DNA of 45,817 bases from DASPJQ01 sp035299065 (GTDB lineage Bacteria > Bacteroidota > Bacteroidia > Flavobacteriales_D > UBA2798): the NCBI GenBank assembly GCA_035299065.1, contig DATGXI010000155.1, positions 1 through 45,817 of the forward strand, given 5' to 3'. The position numbers and the translations under genes are program-made. This document shows, piece by piece, positions 19,093 to 27,642 of this stretch. Under the pieces are notes generated by a model that was given only the letters and a program-made list of their open reading frames with translations, was not told the origin of the DNA and searched no databases. The first letter of the stretch is position 1, and the number at the start of each line of letters is the position of its first letter.

Positions 19093-19632
19093 ATGTCCTC
19101 AAAACAACTCATAAAAGCAGCGGGTATTATTGCCCTGGTTTCATTTTTGGGAGGCACCATCATTTTTGGATGGTTGTATTTCAGCATGAACAGTGAAGCG
19201 CTTTTCTTTGGGTATATTTATGTGGCATTTACCGTTGTGCTCAATTTGGGTTTGCTCGTAGTAATGCTTGTGCGAAGCCTTGGTGATGAAGAAAACAAAT
19301 CGAAATTGCAAAAAAGAGGATTGTTAATACTCGTGAACATACCCATTATGTTTATATACCTTGGGTTAACCGTAATGCTTTTAAACAGGCTACGTATTAC
19401 AATTACCAATTCAACGCCAAAAGAAATTACCCAGGTAAAATTGCACGGTTGTGAAGATCTCTCAGTAGAAAATATAAAACCAGGTGACAGCAAAAACGTA
19501 TGGGTGTATATCCCGGGTGATTGCTCTGTTGAAATTGAATACAACATCAATGGCCAGGTTAAAACCGATATGGTTGCCGGTTATGTAACGCAAAGTATGG
19601 GTACAGTTATAAGTTATGACATTAAGCCATGA
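19093..19632 (+). CDS. Small membrane protein with C-terminal beta-rich domain
   Basis: This 179-residue protein has three hydrophobic helices at about residues 8-30, 36-58 and 75-98. A polar, beta-rich C-terminal domain of about 75 residues follows (ITITNSTPKEITQVKL onward) with two cysteines that could pair. The stop codon overlaps the start of rsmA by four bases (ATGA), which indicates translational coupling. No family was recognised. The tail, if outside the cytoplasm, could be a periplasmic binding or assembly domain. Confidence 0.75.
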   Translation: MSSKQLIKAAGIIALVSFLGGTIIFGWLYFSMNSEALFFGYIYVAFTVVLNLGLLVVMLVRSLGDEENKSKLQKRGLLILVNIPIMFIYLGLTVMLLNRLRITITNSTPKEITQVKLHGCEDLSVENIKPGDSKNVWVYIPGDCSVEIEYNINGQVKTDMVAGYVTQSMGTVISYDIKP

Positions 19633-20390
19633 ACGTAAAACCCAAAAAACACCTCGGCCAACACTTCCTGCATGACGTACGCATTTGTGAGCGCATTGCC
19701 GATGCCGTTTCGCGTGATGGGGTACAAAACGTGTTGGAAATTGGTCCCGGTACAGGTGCACTTACAAAAAAACTCATACCGCATTTTCCTACGCTAAAGG
19801 TGATTGATATTGACACTGAATCCATCCAGTATTTAAAAGATCACAATATTGTTCCTGCCGAAAATATTATTGAAGGTGATTTTCTGCAAAATGATCTTAA
19901 AACGTATTTCAATGGTGAAGAATTTATAGTAGCAGGAAATTTTCCCTATAACATTTCATCGCAAATACTTTTTAAGGTGTACGATAACAAAGAAATTGTA
20001 CCCGAGATGGTAGGCATGTTCCAAAAAGAAGTTGCTGTACGCATTACCAGCGGACATGGAACAAAAGACTATGGAATTTTATCAGTACTGATCCAGGCTT
20101 TCTTCGATACAAAATATTTATTTACGGTGAATGAGGGTTCATTTAATCCGCCTCCAAAAGTAAAAAGCGGAGTAATAAAACTGGTAAGAAAAAACGGGTT
20201 CTCATTGGGGTACGATGAAAAAATATTTAACCGCGTTGTAAAAGCAGCCTTTAATCAGCGCAGGAAAACATTAAAAAACAGTTTGTCTTCATTGATGCAA
20301 CCGGGCCAAAAAATTCCATTCGAGGGATTAAGGCCCGAGCAATTGGATGTAAAGCAGTTTATTGAACTGGCCAGGACATTTGAAAAATAA
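19629..20390 (+). CDS. rsmA: 16S rRNA dimethyladenosine transferase
   Basis: This 253-residue SAM-dependent enzyme (KsgA/Dim1) dimethylates the two adjacent adenosines near the 3' end of 16S rRNA. Diagnostic segments are KKHLGQHFL at the N-terminus, the SAM-binding motif EIGPGTGALT at 37-46, and the catalytic NFPYN at 104-108. FNPPPKVKSGV and the helical C-terminal domain with FNQRRKTLKNSL are also present. Length is normal. The start overlaps the preceding membrane-protein gene by four bases; the Coq4-like gene follows 11 bases later. Confidence 0.96.
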   Translation: MNVKPKKHLGQHFLHDVRICERIADAVSRDGVQNVLEIGPGTGALTKKLIPHFPTLKVIDIDTESIQYLKDHNIVPAENIIEGDFLQNDLKTYFNGEEFIVAGNFPYNISSQILFKVYDNKEIVPEMVGMFQKEVAVRITSGHGTKDYGILSVLIQAFFDTKYLFTVNEGSFNPPPKVKSGVIKLVRKNGFSLGYDEKIFNRVVKAAFNQRRKTLKNSLSSLMQPGQKIPFEGLRPEQLDVKQFIELARTFEK

Positions 20391-20401
20391 AAACGAAAAC
20401 T

Positions 20402-20902
20402 ATGATTGCAATTTCACTTGAGAAAAAAGTCTCAACGCGTAAAAGAGCTGCAGAAGCAATGATTGAAAACCTGAAAATTTATGGATTTATTAAGCCAATG
20501 CAATACCTGTATAGAAATAAGGGCTATGATCAAAAGCAGAAGTATCTTACTAAGCTGGAAAAAGGTACAGTTGGGTACGATGTTGCACAATTTTTAAACG
20601 ATGAAAAACTGGGGTTAATTCCTAAGTTTGAGGGACACGATTTAAAACATGTGATTTTAGGTTTTGGCAGAACTTCTGAGGAAGAATTGAAAATGCAGGC
20701 TTATTTGTTGGGAAACGGAAATTATAGTCCGTTGTGTTTGCTTTTCCTGTTAACAGCTGTTCTAATGCCCTCTTCGTGGAAATCGTTAAAACGGTGTTTT
20801 TTAAAAGGCCAAAAATCACCTTCTATATTGCATCTCAAACTCAATGATTGTATGAATATTAAAACAGCAGAATTGAGGCGAATATATTGCAGTGTTGACT
20901 AA
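20402..20902 (+). CDS. Coq4-like protein
   Basis: This 166-residue protein has the Coq4 metal-binding pattern H-D-x-x-H-x(11)-E exactly: H79, D80, H83 and E95 in GHDLKHVILGFGRTSEEE. It is followed by a QAYLLGNGN segment comparable to the conserved segment after the motif in Coq4. In eukaryotes Coq4 acts in ubiquinone synthesis. Bacteroidota are expected to use menaquinone, so the role here is unclear. It is shorter than mitochondrial Coq4, which has extra N-terminal sequence. It follows rsmA after 11 bases and is likely co-transcribed. The assignment rests mainly on the motif. Confidence 0.65.
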   Translation: MIAISLEKKVSTRKRAAEAMIENLKIYGFIKPMQYLYRNKGYDQKQKYLTKLEKGTVGYDVAQFLNDEKLGLIPKFEGHDLKHVILGFGRTSEEELKMQAYLLGNGNYSPLCLLFLLTAVLMPSSWKSLKRCFLKGQKSPSILHLKLNDCMNIKTAELRRIYCSVD

Positions 20903-20923
20903 GTAACATAATTATAAATCAGC

Positions 20924-20954
20924 TTTGGTAAACCATTTTATTTCCTTATTTTTG
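20924..20954 (+). promoter_or_regulatory. Candidate promoter of the M43 protease gene
   Basis: TTTG at 20924-20927 and TATTTTTG at 20947-20954 are separated by 19 bases and match the Bacteroidota consensus exactly. The start codon is 16 bases after the second element. Confidence 0.65.
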
Positions 20955-20970
20955 TTCCAAAGCCAAAAGC

Positions 20971-23067
20971 ATGAAAAAGACCCTACTTGCAGCATTCTTA
21001 TGTTTTAGTATTCATTCCGTTTTCGCACAAGACGACCATTTGAAATACTGTGGTTCTGATGAACTCCGTATTTCAACCCTGAAAATGAACCCGAAAATTG
21101 CTGAAGCGGTTATTAAACGCGATAAAGAACTTGCAGCATTTACACGTACCTATGAGGCTTCGCACACCGGGCATGAGCGTGCAGCAACGTATACCATACC
21201 GGTAGTTTTCCACGTAATTCACCAATGGGGAACTGAAAACATAAGCGATGCGCAAATCATGGACGGTTTAAGCATCCTCAATAAAACGTTCCGCAAACAA
21301 TTGGCCGATACAGGAAGCATTGTGGCTGCGTTTAAGCCTATTCATGCCGATTGCGACATTGAATTTGCCATAGCTCAAAAAGATCCGCTTGGGAATTGTA
21401 CAAACGGTATTAACCGCATTGCTTCGGCACTTACAACCGTTGGCGACCATTCGGTAAAATCAATCATTCAGTGGCCGCCTGATCAATATTTGAATGTATA
21501 CATTGTAAAGAACGCGGCAGGATTAGCCGGGCATTGTGTTTGGCCTGCCGATGCTGATACCATTCCTGCATGGGACGGTATTGTGATAGGTCACGATTAT
21601 GTTGGCAGTATAGGAACATCTACTTATATGAAATCGGTTGCATTTGCGCATGAGTGTGGACATTATTTAAATCTTCACCACATATGGGGCGGAAATAACG
21701 TGCCCGGTTTTTATTATCTGCCCTGTGACGATACCTCCAATTGCAGCAGCAGCGATTCGGTTGCCGATACACCGCCTACAAAAGGGTGGGTAAGTTGTAA
21801 TTTAACAGGAGCCTCATGTGGTAATGTTGTGGACAATGTGCAAAACACCATGGACTATTCCTATTGCAACCGCATGTTTACCTATGGGCAAAAAACACGC
21901 ATGCACGCGTGCCTGAACTCAACAATAGCGGGGCGTAATAATTTATGGTCACCAGCCAATTTAATTGCCACGGGCGTTTATGAAAATAACCTGTGTGCAG
22001 CCGATTTTACCTGTGATAAACAGGTTGTGTGTGAAAGTTCACTCAACACAATTACCTATTCAAATGTTTCGTATAACGATACAATAACCGGTTTACTTTG
22101 GACATTCCCGGGCGGAAGTCCGGCCACATCTACCGCCACAAATCCAGCGGTTACATATACTACACCCGGAAAATACGATGTATCATTAAAAGTATACAGT
22201 GGAACCGATTCAGTAACTGTAACCAAAACCAATCTAATTTCGGTTCTTCCCGATTCGGGTAGTCCTTTTCCTTTCAGCGAAGGATTTGAATCAAGCGTTT
22301 CATTGGATGGATTGCAGTGGTTCTCCAATAATTTTGATACCATCAACCAGTTTGAATTAACAGGTATTACTGCTTATAGCGGAACAAAATGTGTAATGCT
22401 GGATAATGTAAACAACGCATATGGTACCAAAGACGAATTGATTAGTGAGGTTATTGATTTGAGTGGTGCAACGGGAACACTTTACATAAGTTTTAAATAT
22501 GCCTATGCTTTAAAAGACTCGTTGGTGAATGATGATAAACTGCAGGTATATGCAACCAACAATTGCAACAGCCCATGGTCGCCACGTGCAAACATCATTA
22601 GCCCTGCACTGGAAACAGCTGCGCCTGTTTCTACGGCTTTTGTTCCATCTGGATTGGGTGAATGGAAATCGGGTTTGGCATCAATTCCTTCCCTTTACTT
22701 TACCAATGATTTTCGCTTCAAGTTTATTTTTTATTCAAACGGAGGTAACAATGTTTACATTGATGATATTAATTTAAGCTATACAGCAGGAATGAATGAG
22801 GCGGTTGAATTGGATTTGAATTTAAATGTGTATCCAAATCCGTCAACCGGTGAAGTAACGTTGAATTTTGATCTTGACCAGCCAAAGCGTTTAAACATAA
22901 AGCTGGTTGATGTATTGGGCAAAGTTGTGTATGAACATGGGTTAACCAATTATGAGGCCGGAAGCCATTCCATTAAACTGAACTTGGAAACAGTAGCCAA
23001 AGGAATGTACCTGGTGCGGCTTGAAAACGGGTTAGTGGGAGTAAATAAACCGTTAATACGGGAGTAA
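20971..23067 (+). CDS. Secreted M43-type zinc metalloprotease with PKD domain and T9SS type A signal
   Basis: This 698-residue secreted protease has a signal peptide at 1-19 (VFAQ). The zinc site is HECGHYLNLHH (H227, E228, H231, H237). N234 stands where many metzincins have Gly, a variant I associate with the M43 (pappalysin/cytophagalysin) family. A likely Met-turn is NTMDYS near 290. A PKD-like domain at about 345-425 includes WTFPGGSPATST and TTPGKYDVSLKV. A beta-rich region follows. The C-terminal ~75 residues form a T9SS type A sorting domain (VYPNPSTGEV, KGMYLVRLENG). It has its own promoter candidate. The stop codon shares a base with the start of the DUF4262 gene. Confidence 0.92.
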   Translation: MKKTLLAAFLCFSIHSVFAQDDHLKYCGSDELRISTLKMNPKIAEAVIKRDKELAAFTRTYEASHTGHERAATYTIPVVFHVIHQWGTENISDAQIMDGLSILNKTFRKQLADTGSIVAAFKPIHADCDIEFAIAQKDPLGNCTNGINRIASALTTVGDHSVKSIIQWPPDQYLNVYIVKNAAGLAGHCVWPADADTIPAWDGIVIGHDYVGSIGTSTYMKSVAFAHECGHYLNLHHIWGGNNVPGFYYLPCDDTSNCSSSDSVADTPPTKGWVSCNLTGASCGNVVDNVQNTMDYSYCNRMFTYGQKTRMHACLNSTIAGRNNLWSPANLIATGVYENNLCAADFTCDKQVVCESSLNTITYSNVSYNDTITGLLWTFPGGSPATSTATNPAVTYTTPGKYDVSLKVYSGTDSVTVTKTNLISVLPDSGSPFPFSEGFESSVSLDGLQWFSNNFDTINQFELTGITAYSGTKCVMLDNVNNAYGTKDELISEVIDLSGATGTLYISFKYAYALKDSLVNDDKLQVYATNNCNSPWSPRANIISPALETAAPVSTAFVPSGLGEWKSGLASIPSLYFTNDFRFKFIFYSNGGNNVYIDDINLSYTAGMNEAVELDLNLNVYPNPSTGEVTLNFDLDQPKRLNIKLVDVLGKVVYEHGLTNYEAGSHSIKLNLETVAKGMYLVRLENGLVGVNKPLIRE

Positions 23068-23819
23068 TGGAAGAAGACCAATTAAATGAACAAGAATCCA
23101 TTTCAGATTGCATAAAGAAACAAGGTTTTTATAGCCAATTATTCTTATCATCGGGTTATTTGCCTCAATTTGGATATTCAATTGGTTTTTTTGAAACATA
23201 CGGTCATCCTGAAATCATCTGCTTCGGTCTTGATTTGGACCTCATTGATAACATTATTCAAAACGCACATCGTCAAATTAAGTTAGGTATGCGATTTGAA
23301 AAAGACACTTCATATGGGGGATTCCTCGAAGGGTATGATATTGTTTTTATCGATGTAATGAACGGGCATCAAGGTGATTGGGTTGGTTATGACGCATGGT
23401 ATTTTAAGGAAAGAAAGGTTCCGTGTTTGCAGCTGATTTGGCCGGATAAAAATCGTAAATGGCCATGGGAGGAAGAATATAATGAAGACTGGAAATTTAT
23501 TCAACCTTTATTGAATAGGAGCCCGAACTATAAGTTTCTTGAAAGTAAAAACACAGGTGTGCTTGCAGACAAAGGCTTATTTGATGGAACACAAAGTATT
23601 GTAAGCGTTATTCATGATTCAGAAGGAGAATGGACATTTCTTTCACAGCGTGGATTTAATCCAACATGGATGGAGGTTTACTGTCTTGAGAATGTTATAA
23701 GGCAGGACACAACATTGAATGAAGTATTTAACATGAACTATGGTAAGCAAGCTGTACGGAATGAAAAAGGTGGAGATTGGGAATATATGTTGTTTGAATT
23801 TGGAGAAGATGAAGAATAA
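23067..23819 (+). CDS. DUF4262 protein with C-terminal DUF2185-like segment
   Basis: This 250-residue cytoplasmic protein has a DUF4262 pattern in its first ~130 residues: FGYSIGFFETYGHPEIICFG and later VGYDAWYF, VPCLQLIWPD. The last ~85 residues (VSVIHDSEGEWTFLSQ, then LNEVFNMNYGKQAVRNEKGGDWE) look like a short domain often joined to it and similar to DUF2185. Neither has an established biochemical role known to me. Related proteins are sometimes seen among immunity or polymorphic-toxin neighbourhoods, but no toxin is present here. The start overlaps the protease stop by one base (TAATG). Confidence 0.75.
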   Translation: MEEDQLNEQESISDCIKKQGFYSQLFLSSGYLPQFGYSIGFFETYGHPEIICFGLDLDLIDNIIQNAHRQIKLGMRFEKDTSYGGFLEGYDIVFIDVMNGHQGDWVGYDAWYFKERKVPCLQLIWPDKNRKWPWEEEYNEDWKFIQPLLNRSPNYKFLESKNTGVLADKGLFDGTQSIVSVIHDSEGEWTFLSQRGFNPTWMEVYCLENVIRQDTTLNEVFNMNYGKQAVRNEKGGDWEYMLFEFGEDEE

Positions 23820-23820
23820 A

Positions 23821-23850
23821 AAAGGCGATTCATTTGAACCGCCTTTTTTT
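23821..23850. terminator. Terminator between convergent genes
   Basis: AGGCGATTC pairs with GAACCGCCT across an ATTT loop, with one A-C mismatch. A run of T residues follows on the plus strand and a run of A residues precedes it, so it can act in both directions. It lies between the DUF4262 gene (plus) and the ABC transporter gene (minus). Confidence 0.88.
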
Positions 23851-23864
23851 ATAATGTAAATTAA

Positions 23865-26800
23865 TTACCTGCTTTTTTTAGGGAAGATCCTGATTTTGCC
23901 AAAGGCATCCAACAGGCGTTTTAATGCATCAAAGTAAAGAGTGATGCACAGCAATAGTGTCATACTCCAAACAACAATTGCATTTGCCCAATAGGTGTCA
24001 ACATATGTTCCAAACAAGCGTTTGCGTGGGGCATAAAAATGAGAACCTAGGAATCCCTGGTCGTACGGATCACGGTAAATCAATTCTTTTTTCTGAACCA
24101 GGCGGCCGTTTTCTTCAACGGTATAATCAAACTCAGCATAATTGGTCACAAAATTTTCAAGGCTTTGGTTTGCGTACTCATTCTTAAGTGCGTCATACTT
24201 CTCAGAACCTTCAACAATCACGTTTCCTTTGGCATCAACACTGTCTTTCTGCATTTGTTGTGTCAACTTATCCAATTGCTTTTCGTTATCGTTAAAAACG
24301 TTCCTGTAATGTTGTTTCAAAATACCCAGGTACTTTTCGGCATCGGCAAGTGTTGCATCGGTAACCTGCGCAGGGTCAATTTTACCGTCTTTACCTTTTG
24401 GGGTTAACTGATCAACTGACCTCATGGTAACACCGTGTACAAAAGCCATTTCGCCTTTTACCTCATTTTGCAGAATTTCAAGGTCATGCTGCAGCTTTTC
24501 AACTTGCGCTGTGTCGCCACGACCTCTTTTTACATCTGAAATTTTTGTTTCAAGGTCTTTTACCCAATAGTCTTTTTTCCATTTGGCAAAACTCTTGTTC
24601 TTTTTAAGCGGGTAAAACAGTTTTTCAAACTCGTTGTCTTTAAACTGTGCTACGGCCATACCTTCATATGCCCAGCGTGATGCCATTACGTTTCCAATCC
24701 ATGGAACGCTTGACTGCGAAGCAAACCAGGGATGTAGTTTATCAAACTTCACAATTACACCACTAAATAAAAGCTGTGGAATGATAAGAATAGGAATGAG
24801 GATGTAAATTACCTTGGCCGAGTTAAAGCTTGCCGAAATATTCAACCCAAGAATATTGGCGAAACACGACACGGAGAAGAGCATGAACCAATGTGTAAAG
24901 AACATGCCTTTAATACCAAGAATAAAATTACCGGTAGCAACATACAATACCATTTGAATAGCCGAAATGATAAACATGATGCTTATTTTCGACATGAGGT
25001 AACTCATTTTACTAAGGTTCAGGAACGATTCCCTTTTCAGGATCTTCTGGTCCTTGATGATTTCCTCGGCAGCCACCGTTAATCCAATAAACAGTGCCAC
25101 AACAACTGATATGAACAGGAACTGCGGTACGTTTTCGCTTTCGCGGAAAATATAATCGTTGGTTAAACCACCTGTTGAGAAAAATTTCACGAAAAATGCC
25201 AGGATCAAAGCAAGGGCCGGGGCCTCAAGCACGTTGATCATGATGTATTGTGTATTTGTAAGTTTTGACAATACATCGCGTATAAAATAAACTTTGAACT
25301 GCTTTATTTTATTCGGGATCTTGAAAGTACTTTCAGGTTTTTCTTTTTCATCAGGAGCCATTTGCATTTTTGGCTCTATTTGCTCCTTATAACTGTCGTT
25401 CCACTCTTTTGCTGATATTTTACGGTTACGTGTAAGGTTACCGTACTCATCCACAACTTTCGATTCAATGATGTTGAATATTTGTTCAGGATTTACGTTA
25501 CCGCATTCAGGACATTCGCTTTCGTTTGCGTTAACGTGTTTAACACAAAGTTTAAAGTAAATAACGGCATCAACCGGGTTACCGTAATAAATAGGTAAGC
25601 CGCCAACGTCTAGAATCATCAGCTTATCAAACATCTTGAAGATTTCAGATGAAGGCTGGTGAATTACCACAAAAATGAGTTTTCCTTTAAGGGAAAGCTC
25701 TTTAAGTAAGTCCATGATGTTTTCAGAGTCACGTGACGATAAACCTGAAGTAGGCTCATCAACAAACATAACTGCCGGTTCACGAATAAGCTCAAGTGCA
25801 ATGTTCAAACGTTTACGCTGACCACCAGAAATGGTTTTGTCAAGCGGGGAACCAACGCGTAAATCTTTTGCTTCAAAAAGACCAATGGCTTTTAATACAT
25901 CGTTAACACGCCTGGTAATTTCCTCGTCTTTCATGGTGCCAAAACAAAGTTTGGCATTGTAATATAAGTTCTGGAATACGCTTAATTCTTCAATCAATAA
26001 ATCGTCCTGAGAAACGTAACCAATTACGCCTTCAATTTTGCTTGATTCGGTGTGAATGTTTACACCATTAATGGTAACAGCACCTTGTGTTGGCTTGTAA
26101 TTACCATTTAATATGTTCAACAAAGTAGATTTACCAGCACCTGAACCACCCATTATACCAAGTAGCTTTCCTGATTCTTCAGAGAAGGTAAAAGGATGCA
26201 AGCCCAGTTTACCGCCTTTAAAGTGGTAAACAATGTTATCGGCTTTAAATACAATTCGCTTATCACTCTTATCGCTAAGGAAACGCGCAATGATATCGCT
26301 ATAATAAATTGGTGCAACACGCGAGCTACGCAACGATGAGCCCTGTGTAAGCACATAAATTCCACCGGGGCGTAAGGCCTGGCCATTGAGTAAAAGTTCG
26401 CTTGAACCGAAGTAACGAAGTAAATAAATGTTTACACTTTTTACGCTCAGTACTTCAAGTCGGCCCTGTATACCTTCAGAATAAATGTGTTTAGCCTGCT
26501 GGTAGGTAGATTCCTTGTGCGAGTTAACTTCAAGCAAATGCTCATCGTCCATGCACTTGCCATCACTTTCTCTTGTGTTTGCAAACGCACTTATGCGATC
26601 GTATTCTTCTTTGGAAATATTAAATGTATCGGCAACTGTTGAGGCAAATTCAATTTCCTGTTCAGTTACAGTTTGATTTTCATTGATAAATTCAATGATA
26701 CGAACAAGCACAATGATTTTTTGTTTTTGTGCAAGCTCTTCATTGATTTGGGTACAAATTTTAAGGACTTTAACCGAGTTTACCGAAGTACGTTTACGTT

Positions 26801-27020
26801 GGCCATCTTTTTTAGATGATTTTCCCTGATGGGCATCCAGGAACTCATCAAATTTTTTCAGGTACTCCTCAACCAATTCAAGGGGTAACTGCTGCTTCAG
26901 GAAAAGCTCAACAATTTTGCGTCCGCCACCCTGGTGATCGGTTTCACCTGATTCTTCATCATCCACACGGGCAATGATGGCAAATAACTGCATTAATGCT
27001 TTTAGTATTCTCTCACTCAT
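23865..27020 (-). CDS. ABCG-like ABC exporter with fused N-terminal helical domain
   Basis: This 1051-residue inner-membrane half-transporter has an acidic helical N-terminal domain (about 1-165) that resembles TerB-like folds. A ~100-residue beta-rich linker precedes the ATPase: Walker A GGSGAGKST at 291-299, signature ISGGQRKR at 397-404, Walker B VMFVDEP at 417-423. A cytoplasmic linker has CPECG near 517. Five hydrophobic helices follow between about 600 and 780, then a ~250-residue polar loop with coiled-coil segments, then a last helix near 1017-1037. ATPase-before-membrane order is that of ABCG/White proteins. The long loop between helices 5 and 6 is unusual. The substrate is unknown. 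A perfect hairpin lies 21 bases before the start codon. Confidence 0.88.
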   Translation of the reverse strand: MSERILKALMQLFAIIARVDDEESGETDHQGGGRKIVELFLKQQLPLELVEEYLKKFDEFLDAHQGKSSKKDGQRKRTSVNSVKVLKICTQINEELAQKQKIIVLVRIIEFINENQTVTEQEIEFASTVADTFNISKEEYDRISAFANTRESDGKCMDDEHLLEVNSHKESTYQQAKHIYSEGIQGRLEVLSVKSVNIYLLRYFGSSELLLNGQALRPGGIYVLTQGSSLRSSRVAPIYYSDIIARFLSDKSDKRIVFKADNIVYHFKGGKLGLHPFTFSEESGKLLGIMGGSGAGKSTLLNILNGNYKPTQGAVTINGVNIHTESSKIEGVIGYVSQDDLLIEELSVFQNLYYNAKLCFGTMKDEEITRRVNDVLKAIGLFEAKDLRVGSPLDKTISGGQRKRLNIALELIREPAVMFVDEPTSGLSSRDSENIMDLLKELSLKGKLIFVVIHQPSSEIFKMFDKLMILDVGGLPIYYGNPVDAVIYFKLCVKHVNANESECPECGNVNPEQIFNIIESKVVDEYGNLTRNRKISAKEWNDSYKEQIEPKMQMAPDEKEKPESTFKIPNKIKQFKVYFIRDVLSKLTNTQYIMINVLEAPALALILAFFVKFFSTGGLTNDYIFRESENVPQFLFISVVVALFIGLTVAAEEIIKDQKILKRESFLNLSKMSYLMSKISIMFIISAIQMVLYVATGNFILGIKGMFFTHWFMLFSVSCFANILGLNISASFNSAKVIYILIPILIIPQLLFSGVIVKFDKLHPWFASQSSVPWIGNVMASRWAYEGMAVAQFKDNEFEKLFYPLKKNKSFAKWKKDYWVKDLETKISDVKRGRGDTAQVEKLQHDLEILQNEVKGEMAFVHGVTMRSVDQLTPKGKDGKIDPAQVTDATLADAEKYLGILKQHYRNVFNDNEKQLDKLTQQMQKDSVDAKGNVIVEGSEKYDALKNEYANQSLENFVTNYAEFDYTVEENGRLVQKKELIYRDPYDQGFLGSHFYAPRKRLFGTYVDTYWANAIVVWSMTLLLCITLYFDALKRLLDAFGKIRIFPKKSR

Positions 27021-27032
27021 TTTATGCGTATC

Positions 27033-27073
27033 AAAAAACAGAAAAAGACATTAAATGCGATAATGTCTTTTTC
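27033..27073 (-). terminator. Perfect 13-bp hairpin just upstream of the ABC exporter gene
   Basis: GAAAAAGACATTA at 27041-27053 and TAATGTCTTTTTC at 27061-27073 form a perfect 13-bp stem with a seven-base loop (AATGCGA). On the minus strand the stem is followed by CTG and six T residues (27038-27033). It lies after the small exported-protein gene and 21 bases before the exporter start codon. It therefore acts either as the terminator of the upstream gene or as an attenuator in the exporter leader. Confidence 0.82.
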
Positions 27074-27115
27074 CGGGGTTAAGTCAAAAATTTTTATCGG
27101 ATGCCAAAAGATGCA

Positions 27116-27574
27116 TTATCTTTTTTGTTTAAACCCGATTAACATTACAGCGCAACCTGATGATTTTTTATTTGCATCAAGGCTCATGCTGATTACAACA
27201 TCCAGGCTTGAATCAACCTTAAAGTCCCAGTAAGGAGCATTTTTATGGTCAACGTTGCTGAATATTAAATTATTTTGGGTATCGCGTACTTCAAAAATCA
27301 CGTAGTTTTCTTTTGTACCGGCTGATGCGGCTATACGGTAAGTATTTCCTCCAAAAAAGGTAGTTTGGAATTCTGCTGTTTGGTCCTCGTCAAGAAAGGC
27401 GCGATAGGTTTGCCCGTCTGAAACATACAGGGTTCCCTTCTCAGCTTTGCCCGGGTTCTTGAGCATTTTTTTACAAACACCTGCAAGGCTATCGCAGGTT
27501 TGTGCCTGAACATTACTGTGAGAAAAGGCTAATACAGCAACTAAACAAATAAGATATTTTATACCTGGTTTCAT
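27116..27574 (-). CDS. Small exported protein of unknown function
   Basis: This 152-residue protein has a signal peptide MKPGIKYLICLVAVLAF ... VQAQ. I start at 27574, because the longer frame to 27646 adds 24 polar residues before the signal sequence. The mature part begins with a Cys-containing stretch (CDSLAGVCKKML), then a predicted all-beta domain. A cysteine near the end (SGCAVMLIGF) may pair. No family was recognised. It lies 68 bases downstream of the lipoprotein gene and upstream of the exporter on the same strand, separated from the exporter by a terminator-like hairpin. Confidence 0.75.
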   Translation of the reverse strand: MKPGIKYLICLVAVLAFSHSNVQAQTCDSLAGVCKKMLKNPGKAEKGTLYVSDGQTYRAFLDEDQTAEFQTTFFGGNTYRIAASAGTKENYVIFEVRDTQNNLIFSNVDHKNAPYWDFKVDSSLDVVISMSLDANKKSSGCAVMLIGFKQKR

Positions 27575-27642
27575 ATGTGCGTAATTTGTTTTTTTTTGAT
27601 CATATGGTATATCCATTTTTGCGTTTAAGCAAAATGAATATT

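Noticed and set aside
20402..20902. Coq4-like gene as a truncated pseudogene
   Set aside because: The motif and flanking core are intact and the length is reasonable for a bacterial form without a targeting sequence.
21649..21681. Protease zinc motif with Asn in place of Gly as a sign of inactivity
   Set aside because: The three His and the Glu are present, and the Asn variant is, to my knowledge, common in M43 proteins.
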